This document shows, piece after piece, positions 23,359 through 34,439 of a stretch of DNA of 64,000 nucleotides. The notes below the pieces were generated by a model. That model saw nothing but the letters and a program-made list of their open reading frames with translations, had not been told where the DNA came from and searched no databases. Each line of letters opens with the position of its first letter. Within the stretch, counting starts at the first letter, position 1. Source of the stretch: Trissonchulus latispiculum. Taxonomy: Eukaryota > Nematoda > Enoplea > Enoplida > Ironidae. Where the stretch lies: assembly GCA_030248195.1 (NCBI GenBank), contig JASAND010007535.1, forward strand, positions 28,947-92,946, written 5' to 3'. Position numbers and translations under genes: made by a program.

Positions 23359-24103
23359 TAGGAATGATCGGCTCGAAAGTGGTCAATGAAATCAAATCTA
23401 ATACCTAATATCTCATAAAAGACGGATTGTTGCTTTGGTTACTGCGTTGGCGGAAAACAATAAATTGCTCAGACGACATTTCAATTTCCAGTAGAGAGGG
23501 CTGTTTTGATGAAAATGCAATTTTTAATTGTTTGTTATGAAGTTTCGCTATCCCATTTCACACAAAACCAGAGAAATTGTTTGCGCGACTTTATCCTTAT
23601 CTTATGGATAAATAGGTAATATATATAATCACAGTAATCCACTGACAAACTCATTTTCCCCTCCATAATAGTTTCAAATCCATTTCCCATTTTAACATCT
23701 ATAATTAGTTAACCCATCAACCTGAGTAGGTATCTAACAGTTGACAGTATTAAGCCTTGTGTTGGACTGGACAGACAAAAGGTTGTTTTTAGTTATGGCA
23801 ATTAACGTTAGCCAATAAAATTTAGTCTAAAGCGCAAAAATGATGAACAATCGATTGAATAAGAATTGAGCTTATACCAATTAGTGTTGTTAACCTAGCG
23901 CGTGGGAAACGACCAGTCCACAGCAGAACTCAGCCTCATAGCTGACTGGCTGGCCTTTTCAGCAAGCCCTTGTGTATGTATGACACGATTGCCTGTCTGT
24001 ATTACAGCAGTTTTCAACACAATTGACATAAAATCTGTAAAATCTGCAAAATTGACATGAAAGTCTCATCAGTAAAATTAAAATTGAATTGTGAAAAATG
24101 TAG
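23359..24103. other. Intergenic, receptor 5' side to EcKL 3' end
   Basis: No gene recognised. Mostly AT-rich unique-looking sequence. It should contain the receptor's promoter and the EcKL 3' untranslated region, but no clear TATA box or AATAAA in the right orientation was identified. Confidence 0.4.
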
Positions 24104-27100
24104 TTATTCCGCGGATAAGGCATCTTGAACGGCGCACGCGGCTCGCCAGATCAGTCCTCTACGCTGTTCTGGCAAGATCTCGCTGAAATTTCCTAGAAAG
24201 CCCGGCGCCAGATGCAGCCATAGGGCGGCGTGTCCCATCGTTTCTCGATAAAATCGTTCAATTTGAGCAAAGGTAAACGGTATCGCTTTATCTGAAAAAC
24301 AAAAGGTCGGGATATCGCTGACAAAGCTGTACAGATTACGGTTGAAACCTTGGAAAAATTATTCTGCCGTGTATTGTTTCATAGCTTTCAAAACTAATAC
24401 TCAAATCGAACAACATAACATTTAGGTAGGTAATTAATTTTTTCGAAAGGTGCACGGAATTGCACAAGGCACTGGACATTTGCAGAATCCAAACCAGGAC
24501 GGCCATGTATGTACACACGAGACCGTGTGCTCAATTAGGCAATCGACTTAAGGTGGTGATTCCATTTGGAGACATCAACTTTGAACCATGATTACTCATT
24601 CACTACTTGGAGTTAAGAAGTCATTTTTATATCAAAATGAAGCTTAATATTTTCTCTTTCTAATAAATAGAATGAAGAGTTGCTCTATAAGCTTTATTTT
24701 GGATCTGATCCTGCACGTCGAATCTAGTGGTGGCTGTTACAGATAAGTTTTTAGAACTTAAAATTATTTTGCGCGTTTTTGTGAGATTCAAATAAAAATC
24801 ATAGAAATTAGACAGTAGTACAAAATGAAACTTAAAATTTTAGTCTGTAGTTTAGTAAATAATCCTGATGTGATCCAACAAAGCAAATATCTTTGAGAAA
24901 TCAGGAATCTTGTAATTTTGTATTCTACTCTTTAATCTTTAGTCCAGAGGCAAATCAAATGAGATGTGCTTTTGTAAAGCGATAAAGAATTTTTATAGGG
25001 AATTGAACACAACTACCAGTTTATTTTTGGCTGTATTGGATTGTTTGAATATGTGAACGCAAAATATGGAAACTGGTTGTCAAAATATTTCCAAATCTCT
25101 GTTATCTGTAATATGGATTCAAATATGTATCAATGGGTTTGTATTAACAATATAGGGTCAAAAAAGGTAAACAAATTTAACTTTAAATTATATTTTCATT
25201 TCAAATCCAGCAACAAAAATTCTGAGATGACATCTTTATAGGCATTGTAGATTTATGTACAAAATGTCTAATGTCTAATGTCTAATGCTAATGTCACCAT
25301 TATAGTTAATTATAGCTGATGACTACAGACCTATGTTGATTGATATCTAGTAAGCTTGGGTGCGGGTGGTTTTGGCAATATGCTTGGGGGTGAAAAAGGT
25401 CCCCCGGGTTTATTGCCAATCTATCTGCACCTTTTCAGCAGAAACAAACTATAGTGAGATTTATCTAATTGCAGCACGAATCTCAGCGTGTGTTATGTAT
25501 CTCAGTGTTCACTAAGCCATTTATTTTTCTTGTTTTTAAAATAAATACACTTCTACATGGAAGGCAGTTTTCCAATCTATCCTATTTGAGAGCTCGCCCC
25601 TTTTTCTGCAGTCACCTTTTCTTGAAGGCTTTGCGAGCAAACCAGACTAGGTTTCTGCCGTCCTAGTCATTGTCACGCGGGGGGCAGTTGTCGTCGGATA
25701 AACGACGACAGCTACCTTGGGGGTGACTGAGGCTATTTCAGCAGTGCTGACCCTGGCCAATAACCGCATGTCAGTCTGGCTTGGGGGCCTTGTTTTCTGT
25801 CCTTGGCCTTCGCTTCTCCGCTTCTTCTTGACTGCCTTTCAGTAGTCGGCGGAGAGCAGCATCTATCGGGTCTCCTTTTGTACCCAACGATGCTAGGCCA
25901 AACACAAAAAATAGAATGAAGTTAATTTTGGATTTCGAAAAACTTTTTAATGGATTTTTGAAGAAGTGCAATTTTTCAGATTTTTTTGCAGTCTGAAGTA
26001 AATTTTTTAGAGAGACATTGAGTATATCATTCGATACTTAATATCAAATACCTGGGGACCCTTTTTTAGTTGTTAAGAAATCGCTCTTTGTAATGAAGAA
26101 ATTAGCAAAACTGTATCCAAAACCTGGATTTTGCCTGCTTTTTCCAACTTTGGCAAGCACACTAGCTAGAAAGCAGCAATCGGGGCAACTAAAAAAGGGT
26201 CCCGGGGTATTCTTGTGTAAAATACGTCTGTTAAGTGGGAACCCTCTAGCATGCATACTAGATGCTGCACGATCGGTGGAAAAATAAGTCTTGTTTATGC
26301 AAAAACTACATTTTTTATGATAGCAGCCTGTAGGATACCCGTTGGAAGATGATTATGCCTCAGATAATTGGCACTTGTGGGACCTTCAAATTGACGCCCT
26401 TAGTTTAGTTATACTGCATAGCTCAAGAGACAAGTGATTATTTGATTTCTGCAAAAATGACAAGTTTTGGACTCCAAAATAAGAAAATTGGTAATACCTC
26501 ACGATAGCAAAAAGCTAGAAAGTTACTTTAAAAAGCAAAAGTGTAGAGCACAACAAGACATTTCAAATGAACATAATTAGGGTTTTGCAGCTGTTGTCTA
26601 GCTGTCAGAAATCGGTAAAAACTGCCCTGAACGGAGACGTCGAAGTTTTGAAGCAGGATTGAGCGGAGGGTGTTAGAATGTTAAAAGGACTTTTTTGGAA
26701 GGTTTCATCAAATTTGATCTTGATTTGGGCCGTCAATCAACAATGCATGCCCAAAAGGAATCACCACCTTAAATCAATTAAAACTCAATCGAAATTAAAA
26801 TCGAAACTCAATTAGACAACCTTTACCCTTCGGGAGATACTGTTGCAAAGCAGAATAGAAATGCTTCAAGAGGGATCGTTCTTGACTGCGTCTGAGATCA
26901 GGCTGAAGACTGTAGACAAGAAATCGACTCAGATCCTCGCCTGGTGATCCAGCATGGGCATCCTGCCAGTCACAGAAGCCCCACAAATCCTCACTCGCCT
27001 CTCCTAAAATAATTTCTACTTAAATGATTCAAGTTTGTCCAGTATCAGCAGTCAGAAAGGTTGAAATCAGCGAAATAAACTAATCCGCAGGATAGCTGAG

Positions 27101-30100
27101 TTGGTTGAGATGGGATATCGAACTATGGATCAGCTAACTCTGTGGTTCGATCTCCACTCTGGAGAATTTTCATCTCATTTATTGCTCTATTGTAATAATT
27201 TATTCGTATAACTAATTCTCCGATAAAATCACAAAATTTCCGTAATGCTATAGTGAAATATAGCGTTGCGTTTCGGCTCCTGAGGACAGCACAGCATCTC
27301 TGCTGGGTTGTATAAAATTGCTCGAGGGACTCTGATATTCGTACAGTGAACCCCATGCATTCGTGCTGGGACAACGGAATTTCGGATAAGTCGAGCGCCT
27401 CAGTGGTCAAGTCGTCCGACCGATGCCTCCACGTGGAGCAACGTGGGCGGACAGTTAGTTCAGTGGCGGGCTAGCTGTCTGGCGAAGTAGGCGGGCGCAA
27501 AACCCCCTTCACCAAAGGAGTCTGGTGGGGCGCAGTCTGTCTCGAACTGCGTCTCTACAAAGTGCTGGACTGTTTCTTTGGAGTTGGGAGAAAGCGGGTA
27601 ATCGGCGCTATAACCGATCAAGAGACTAGTGGGTGACAAACCACGATAAAAAGTCCTGAAATGGTGGTGGCCATCCCCCGTTCAGCGATGGAAACCTCCA
27701 CGTTGCGTCTCTTCACCATCCGGCGCTGCGTGGTGGAGGTAGAAGGAGGAACTGCGAGGAGGAGATCAGGCCCCTTGGGCTTTCAGTCACGACTCACCGA
27801 CGAGTGGACACGCTCTGGCTGATCGCTAACCTGATCCCCAGCTATGGGCAAATAGCAGCCTCCAGGACTGGCGCCCCTGGTTGTATCCCAGCCAGAAACT
27901 GTTCCATGAATAAGTATGCCAAATAGGGAGCCCTACTTTCACCATTGCTGTTCAATCTTGTACTCGACATGGTACTACGGAAGGCGCTTGAGGGCTGTAA
28001 TGGTGTATGGATGGGCCAAGGAGAGAGTCTAACTGACCTCGACTACGCAGATGATATCGCTTTGCTCGCTGAGTCATCTGCAGACCTAAACCTGATGATT
28101 GACAGGTTGGACTACTATGCTTCTACCGTTGGCCTTCTGATCAGCTCAGAAAAGACTAAAGTAGTCCGGTCAGCTTCGGCTGACCAAGCTCCAATTCTGC
28201 TGAGAGGTCAAGCGTTAGAGTATGTTGATGAATTCTGCTATCTGGGCAGCTTTGTCAGGGCCGATGGAAACCCCACTCAAGAAATTAGATCTAGAATCGC
28301 CAAGGCCGAAAACGCATTTTCCACCTTGACGGACTGCCTGTGGACAGACGACAGAGTAAACCTGCGTACCAAGGTAAAGGTCTACCTGGCTGCGATCCGA
28401 CCAGTCCTACTTTATGCGTGCGAAACGTGGCCAATCAAAGTGAATGACTTGGCTCGGCTTCAAGCCTTTGAATTTCGTTGCTGGCGACGAATGCTTAACA
28501 TCAGCTACCGTGACAGGATTACCAACCGGGAAGTGATAACCCGGATTCGTGCTGGTCCACTGTGCTCTCAAGAAGTACAACGTCGTCGTCTAAGATACCT
28601 TGGCCATATACTACGCAGGCCCACCCCTTTTCCAGCGAGAAGAGCACTGTTGGCAGACCCTCCTCCTCACTGGAGACGCCCACGTGGCGGTACGCGGATG
28701 ACGTGGCAAAGGACGATCCAGAAGGACCTGTCGTGCCTGGCGCTCCACCACATTTATCGATTCTGGTCGTCGCAATGGAAGACTGTACTCGCTGACCTTG
28801 CCATGGACAGGCATCAATGGACAGTCATGGTGAATTCTATCCTTGGAACAGCGGAGGGTCCTGTTTAGGCCTCCATATAAGCAAGTAAGCAAAGTATAGT
28901 GAAATTGCGTTATTTAATGATCTGTTCTTTGCGGTAAGGCAGCTTTATGGAAATGTGACCCATCACAAGCAATATACTGGCGATGAAAAAATTACTGCTT
29001 CCATTTACCGTTATCTCCTTTCTTGAACAGTATATTGTTTGGCCACAAGTCGCCATGAACTAGAACTTGATCTGTAGGATCTTCTGGGATCAGAGAGGCC
29101 ACAATACGTTCTACATCATAGATCTGATCGATCATGTCTTTACTAACCTAAAACGACTCGTTTCGCAAAGCTTCAGGTTAAGCTGTAGACTAAATTCCAA
29201 TATTGGATTTGCTAGAATTCTGAAAGGGAATGGATGGTGGTGCTGCAGCAGCTCTGAGAAGGAGCAATCAAGATAGCAAAAAAGATATTGCTCTGCCAGG
29301 GATCGAACTATTAGGTAACCTAGCAATCTACAGCTACATACATTAGAAATTTAATCACAAAATTATATCTTGATTCTACATTCAACTTATGTAAAGCCCG
29401 GTTCACGATGAAGTGCTTTGTGCTTTGTCTCCTGTGCTTTGTACTTTGTCTCCTGTGCTTTGTGCCTTGTCTCCTGTGCTTTGTGCTTTGTCTCCTGTGC
29501 TTTGTGCTTTGTGCTCGGGACGGGAGACAGTGCTTTATGCTTTGTGCTCAGGAGACAGAAAACAATTGATTCATGATGAGAAAGCACAATATCAAAAGCA
29601 CTGGTCACGTAAGTAAGTTTGGACGGTATTCAATACTTAGATGTTTTAAAAAACGTTAACAGGAGTTTTAAATTTTAAGTTCTAGATAATATAATATAAT
29701 TTAATAATAATAAAGATCATTAATAATGATTAAATTTTTGCACGAAGTCCTAATTTGTTCACAATAGCTATATAATTCATGATAATTATTGATTACGTAT
29801 TTATGCTATCAAAAATTTATTTTTGTCGTATTTCGTCCAAATAAGTTTTAATTCAACATTGAGAATATTTTAGTACTCATGTAACGCCCAGTTTCAGTTT
29901 TCGACCAATCAGCATAGAGCAAGGCTTATTTTGATTGGAAAGCACTGAAAGCACAACTCAAAATGTTTGACATTGTCAAACATTCCCAATGCACACCAAA
30001 AGTACAAAAGCACAAAGCACACCATCGTGAACCGGGCTTAGCTTTACTTTAAATCACCTTGTAAACATCTGGGCATTCCCGCAGCATCGTTTCATGATTA

Positions 30101-32046
30101 AAGTCTTTGAATTTCACAATCCTTTGAAACTTGGAGGCGCGGGGTTGGACTGCTTCGGCTTTCCAGCTGTCATGAAGCATCCCAGCTGCTTGAAGTCGAG
30201 CTAAACCGTCGAGCACTGCCTTAGCCTGCTCTAGAGACAGACCCTGGGCAAAATCCGGTACCGTACCATCCGACCAATCCTCCAAAGCCAGAAACCCTTT
30301 CTCTACCTCTCCTGTAATCATTTTCAGACCAAAACTAGCTGGAGCGAAAGACTTGAAGTTAAGCTTTGCCGATATCGTTTGAAGGAATGAATAAGTTTGG
30401 CACTCAGTTCTGTGAAGTTCCTTCAGCGTTGTTTCCTGAAATAAACATAGACTGATTGATAGCTTAGCTAGTTGCGTATCTGATTGCTTTAGTTCTGATC
30501 TAATACAGTACAATTCAAAAGCGCCTTCCACTGATGCCAGCATCAACATCAGTGATGCTGCCAAAATACTAGCTGGCTATTGTAGCTAACTCAAGTCTAC
30601 ACGATTCTGTAAGCTTTCTCTTTGCAGCCTGGATTGACTTGCATTGCACTTTGACGAAAGCAGACGACTTTTCGGTACTGTAAAAACTTCACACAAACGC
30701 AGGTTATCCATTGCTATTTGCTACACTGAGACTACCTGAGACATGTGGCACACAGTCCAATAAGAAGCATGCGCTTTAAATTGCTGCAACCTTCTTATCC
30801 AGCTGTTAAAAGATTATTAGTCAGACTTTATGACTGTTCCTGAGATGTATACAAGAAAGAAATATGTAGTCTAAAAATGTAATCGCAATGTGTGACAGTA
30901 AGCCGTCAGCACAAACTTGATATATTAAAGCAAATTGTGAGCAACAAACAACAGTGAACTTATTTCAAACGCATGTTTTTGATTCGTGAAACGTTGAGAT
31001 TCGTGACATGATGCTGTCAGAACCTACTCATGTGATTTCTGTAATTTGTAAGCAGTTGACTTGTTTTTACTGCAGTCTAATATGTAGGTACCTTGTAATA
31101 TTTGAATAATAATAGTACTAATTAATGATACTTCTGCCAATTTCGTTGTTATTGAATAAGTTAACGGCTTCAACTTTATTCAAAGCTGCATAAGAAGGTT
31201 GCAGCAATTTAAAGTGCATGCTTCTTATTGGACTGTCTGCCACATGTCTCAGGTAGTCTCAGTGTAGCAAAATCGTGCAAATCGTTATGATTTTTTTCGA
31301 CTTACTTACAATATTCACTTTCCAATGCTACTACTTTAAGGAAAGCAAAACTTTTGCCCAACTTGATATTTCAGTCGTCAAAAATGTCCAAAATGGTAAA
31401 AAAACACTCACCGCACCCAATAAAGTATTTTTAATTTTTTGCAAACTTAAACCTGAATTTTCAAAAACACCGGGTCACTGGGTCAGGGGTCGACCGGGTC
31501 ACCGGGTCAGTAAATAGTGACCCGGTTTCATCTCTGGTCGTCTGCTTTCGTCAATGTGCAATGCAAGTCAATCCAGGCTGCAAAGAGAAAGCTTACAGAA
31601 TCGTGTAGACTTGAGTAACAATAGCCAGCTAGTATTTTGGCAGCATCACTGATATTGATGCTGGCATCAGTGGAAGGCGCTTTTGAATTGTACTGTAGTC
31701 GTAAGTGTATCCAATAACTTTATTACATCATGTAACGTGAAACCATTTTACCGACCGATCAGCACAATACCTGGAAGCAATAGTCCGGCCCTTCGTGGTC
31801 AAATTTTGAGGTTGTCGGCAACTTTAACACCAAGCTAGACGGTAATAATTTGTTTTCCTCGATTTGATTTAGTCCATCCGTCCAGACTAATTCGACAGAT
31901 ACAACATGCGATGCATAGCCTCTCCCGCCGTCAACTCGGCGAAAACTGAGAATCGAATAATTGCCAGGCTGGAAAGTCGAATCCAAAACTTTCCGAATTC
32001 TTTCCTTGAGCAGAAATTGGCACTCATCTTCTGCCAGTAAGGCCAT
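24104..32046 (-). CDS. EcKL / CHK-kinase-like protein, five exons, complete
   Basis: The ecdysteroid-kinase-like family (DUF227/CHK kinase-like) are cytosolic small-molecule kinases of the protein-kinase/APH fold; some members phosphorylate ecdysteroids, and detoxification is proposed. Exons on the minus strand: 32046-31771, 30435-30058, 29147-29009, 27003-26827, 24291-24104. All have GT-AG sites and consistent phases (0,0,1,1), giving 385 residues, the usual family length. Landmarks: GRGYASHVVSVELVW and SSLVLKLPTTS (nucleotide-binding N-lobe, Lys); GFLALEDWSDG; LSLEQAKAVLDGLARLQAAG; LVHGDLWPNNILF (Brenner motif, catalytic Asp); FCDWQDAHAGSPGEDLSRFL (metal-binding Asp); and a C-terminal helical end, ERFYRETMGHAALWLHLAPG. 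Family members usually have His in 'LARLHA', where this one has Gln. Start: the first ATG after a possible acceptor (ACATTTCAG). All four introns contain, or abut, transposons. Substrate unknown. Confidence 0.92.
24552..26768 (+). mobile_element. TTAA MITE in EcKL intron 4, split by an insertion
   Basis: Starts GGTGGTGATTCC after TTAA (24548-24551) and ends GGAATCACCACC before TTAA (26769-26772). Flanking parts match the 49618 copy. A 1231-bp insertion lies within. Without it and one copy of its 13-bp duplication, the element would be 973 bp, close to the 981-983 bp of the intact copies. Confidence 0.8.
24678..25908 (+). mobile_element. 1231-bp insertion inside MITE, 13-bp duplication
   Basis: AAATAGAATGAAG occurs at 24665-24677 and 25909-25921, exactly where the MITE sequence breaks and resumes. 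A long target duplication of irregular length and an A-rich right end (AAACACAAAAA) suggest a LINE/SINE-type retroposon in plus orientation. No coding domain was recognised, so the class is inferred. The right third (about 25560-25900) is notably GC-richer than its surroundings. Confidence 0.55.
27084..27165 (+). repeat. tRNA-like sequence, probable SINE head or tRNA relic
   Basis: TAGCTGAGTTGG at 27094-27105 fits the pol III A box (TRGCNNAGYNGG) perfectly, and GTGGTTCGATCTCCAC near 27141-27156 resembles a B box with a T arm. The T stem closes an 8-base loop, not 7, and I could not draw a good acceptor stem, so this is not called as a working tRNA. It lies in EcKL intron 3. Confidence 0.4.
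27400..28900 (+). mobile_element. Internally deleted RTE-like LINE in EcKL intron 3
   Basis: A GC-richer block in the opposite orientation to the host gene. Its left part (about 27400-27920) resembles the 5' untranslated region and leader of RTE-type elements (GTCTCGAACTGCGTCTCTAC). It then jumps straight to the middle of the RT. The end near 28880 reads CCTCCATATAAGCAAGTAAG with no long tail. The exact left boundary is uncertain. Confidence 0.65.
27930..28868 (+). pseudogene. LINE reverse transcriptase, C-terminal fragment
   Basis: The frame opens at RT motif B (LLSPLLFNLVLDMVLRK) and runs 310 residues to a stop at 28868. Motif C is LDYADDIALLAES (YADD). The C-terminal domain carries EFCYLGSFVRADG, RPVLLYACETWP, RCWRRMLNISYRDRITN, QRRRLRYLGHILRR and RGGTRMTWQRTIQKDL, the standard tail of RTE-type endonuclease/RT proteins of many invertebrates. 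The N-terminal endonuclease and RT motif A are deleted, so it is defective. Confidence 0.85.
29280..29340 (-). repeat. tRNA-like sequence (possible SINE or tRNA relic)
   Basis: Read on the minus strand, GCTAGGTTACCTAATAGTTC followed by GATCCCTGGCAGAG has a B-box-like AGTTCGATCCC and flanking complementary bases. No convincing A box or full cloverleaf. It lies just 5' of EcKL exon 3, within intron 2. Confidence 0.3.
29394..30039. mobile_element. MITE with AAGCCCGGTTCACGAT ends in EcKL intron 2
   Basis: Inverted ends AAGCCCGGTTCACGATG (29394) and CATCGTGAACCGGGCTT (ending 30039). Inside the left end is a tandem block (about 29411-29560) of short units around TTTGTCTCCTGTGC; the right arm repeats AGCACAAAGCAC. 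The 646-bp element sits 18 bases from the exon 2 donor at 30057. Target duplication ambiguous (TAA versus TAG). Confidence 0.7.
30506..31695. mobile_element. TA-flanked foldback element in EcKL intron 1
   Basis: Ends CAGTACAATTCAAAAGCGCC (30506) and its complement (ending 31695), each next to TA (30504-30505, 31696-31697), as for Tc1/mariner-type insertions. The arms pair over about 300 bases each. The middle of the right arm (about 31270-31530) has been replaced by unrelated sequence with GGGTCACCGGGTCA-type repeats. The left arm reaches to 70 bases from the exon 2 acceptor. Confidence 0.75.
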
Positions 32047-34194
32047 ACTTCTTTGTTTAAACGCCTGAAATGTGAACTCCAAATGGGATTTCTGCTTACA
32101 CAGTTGCAAAGATTGACTTGGGGAAATGAGCTTAAATGTGGCAAGTTTTTAATCTTGCTAATTTTAACAAAAACCGGTAGCTGACTAAAAAAATTAGTCC
32201 ACGATATGTTAAAAAATTGCAAAAAACAAAAACTGACTGGACTGGACTGCGACAATTAGTCAAAAAGTAAATGCATTAAAGAACAGACTTGAACTGCACA
32301 ACTTTACTCAACCCATGGCTTGTACTAACTTGCAAATATGTAATTGCACAACTTTATGCAATATTGTGCACAGCTGCATGGGTTGTAACAAGGAAACAAG
32401 TTTTTATGTGTACCAAATCGCAAACACTATACACCGTGTAACGTTGCTGCAATCCAACCGTTTAGTGATTTTTTAGTTGTTTACGTACATAGGTTTCTGG
32501 TGGTCCTGCTAAACCCAAAGCAAAGCATTGGCCATCGCCCGCCAGCACACCAAAATTAAGCATTCTGGGATTTTGAAGTTGAATGTATTAAAAATTGAAA
32601 GAGTAAAATACAGTGATCCTAGCAGTAGCCTCTGAGCTTTTGGGAGTAACCATTCAACTGGGCTTATAATACTAGTGGGCCCCCATAAACACCCTTCGCC
32701 CCAACAAAAGTCGATGCCCCGCTTGGTACCAAATTTTGCCCTGAAAAAAATCGCTGAAATGGATAAATCTTAAAAAATTTTCCAGCCTCGCCGGAGATTT
32801 TTACTGAATTTTTGCCCTTTTCAACACTAAATCTGCGTATTGTTGCGATCAAAATAAACTTTTACAGTGCATACTAGAAAAATAGCGATATTTTTCGAAA
32901 AATCCCCCCCTCCAAATTCCTTGCTCCTCGGATTCCCCCCAAGAAAAAAATCCCTTGGCTAAGCCCAGTTTAGGTCATTCTCAAAAATCTGGAAGCTTGA
33001 ATCGGAAGTCGCGAGTCCTTGCCCCAAAAAACTCAAATCTATGCCAGAAGACAGCATCATTCCCACTAGCTGGAATTCCTTCGTTATCGCCATTATCTAT
33101 TAAGCGGAAGGCAGATCAGAATGAACTAGATTTTTAAACTAAATATTTTCTAAATAAAAATTTGAAATAAATTTTTTCCTGACATCTTGCAACGAAACAG
33201 TCCCTAAATTAGAAAGGATCAGATAGCAGCAACTTGCATAAATAACTGACAACCCCTAACCAGCTAATTTTAAAATGAAAGACGTGATAGCTTTAATAAA
33301 TACACGTTCAAATGCAATGCACATTATGGAATACAATAATTACAACATAAACCAAATACACATCGTTCGTACATACAACACTTGTTTTAGCAGTTTTGTT
33401 ACAATCATCAGAAATGAGCCACATTTACAATATGTACTTTACAGGAACAGCAGCAACAATGACAATAAAATCGCACCTACACATAAAATACACAAGAAAC
33501 GATATTCATAAGCAAACCATATAATATCAAATGAAACGAAAATGGTGAGACTCCAAACCGGTACCGGAAAAGGCTGGCATTTTTGGGGATTCGAAAATGA
33601 AGGGATATTTCCGAAACGTGGAAGAGGGGAAAGACCGCGGAATAAATTCACGTAATTATTTCGCGAATAATTAGGTATATCAGGTAAAAAAGATGGCTTT
33701 TAGCTTACAATGAGCGTAATATATATATATATACATATGTCTGTAAATTAGCTAAATTTTAGAAACTTTTTTTGAAAATTTCTGAAACTGTGACCTCAAA
33801 ATCTTGAGGTTTGACACTTTTGGGCGACCGCCCAAAAACAATGGTGGGGCACCCCGAAAAGAGAGTACAAATCGGGTATCTCCTAAAAGTGCACGGGGAA
33901 GCGTAAAGTTGGGGGCAATAACTCCCCCACTAAAAAATGTCAGCGGGGAATTGCCCTAAAATTCACCAAGAAAGGACAAAAGGGCAAAAACAGTAAAGGT
34001 GTCTAGGACGTGATGAAAGCTCAAAATCATCATAGGTGAGTATTACATACAAAACAGTAGAACATTAGAGTTGGACTAATTGTAATGACTGTCTCAAAGT
34101 GGTAGCTTTTTCGCCAAACCAAAGTCTGTTCTTAGCACAGGCATAACCACAAACCCTCCCGCCAATTAATAAAAATGTTTTAGTGAAAACATAC
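32047..34194. other. EcKL 5' flank, no gene recognised
   Basis: This must hold the EcKL promoter and 5' untranslated region; a possible acceptor (AG at 32064-32065) suggests an upstream non-coding exon I cannot place. The rest is AT-rich with C runs (about 32905, 32935) and no recognised domain. A short (TA)n tract is at about 33719-33731. Confidence 0.4.
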
Positions 34195-34439
34195 TTAAGG
34201 TGGTGATTCCCTTTGGTCACATAAAGTTTGCACCATTATTACTCATTCATTACTTGTAGTTAAGAAGCCATTTTTATATCAAAATGCAGCTTGACATTTC
34301 CTCTTTTTAATGCGTACCATGAAACTAATGTTGCTTTTCGAAAATATTTTTAACACATTTTAGAAGAAGTATAATTTTCCAGAATTTTTGCAGACTCAAG
34401 TAAATTTTTTTGCGAGACATCGGTTATATCATTCGATAC

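Noticed and set aside
27084..27165. Functional tRNA gene
   Set aside because: The A box is perfect, but the T loop would have 8 bases and no acceptor stem of seven pairs can be drawn.
29408..29565. Gene antisense to the TTTGTCTCCTGTGC block (Lys/Gln/Thr-rich open frame)
   Set aside because: It is translation of a short tandem repeat inside a MITE; both strands are open.
29387..30039. 3-bp target duplication (TAA) marking a Tourist-type MITE
   Set aside because: The two flanks read TAA and TAG, so the duplication is not supported although the inverted ends are clear.
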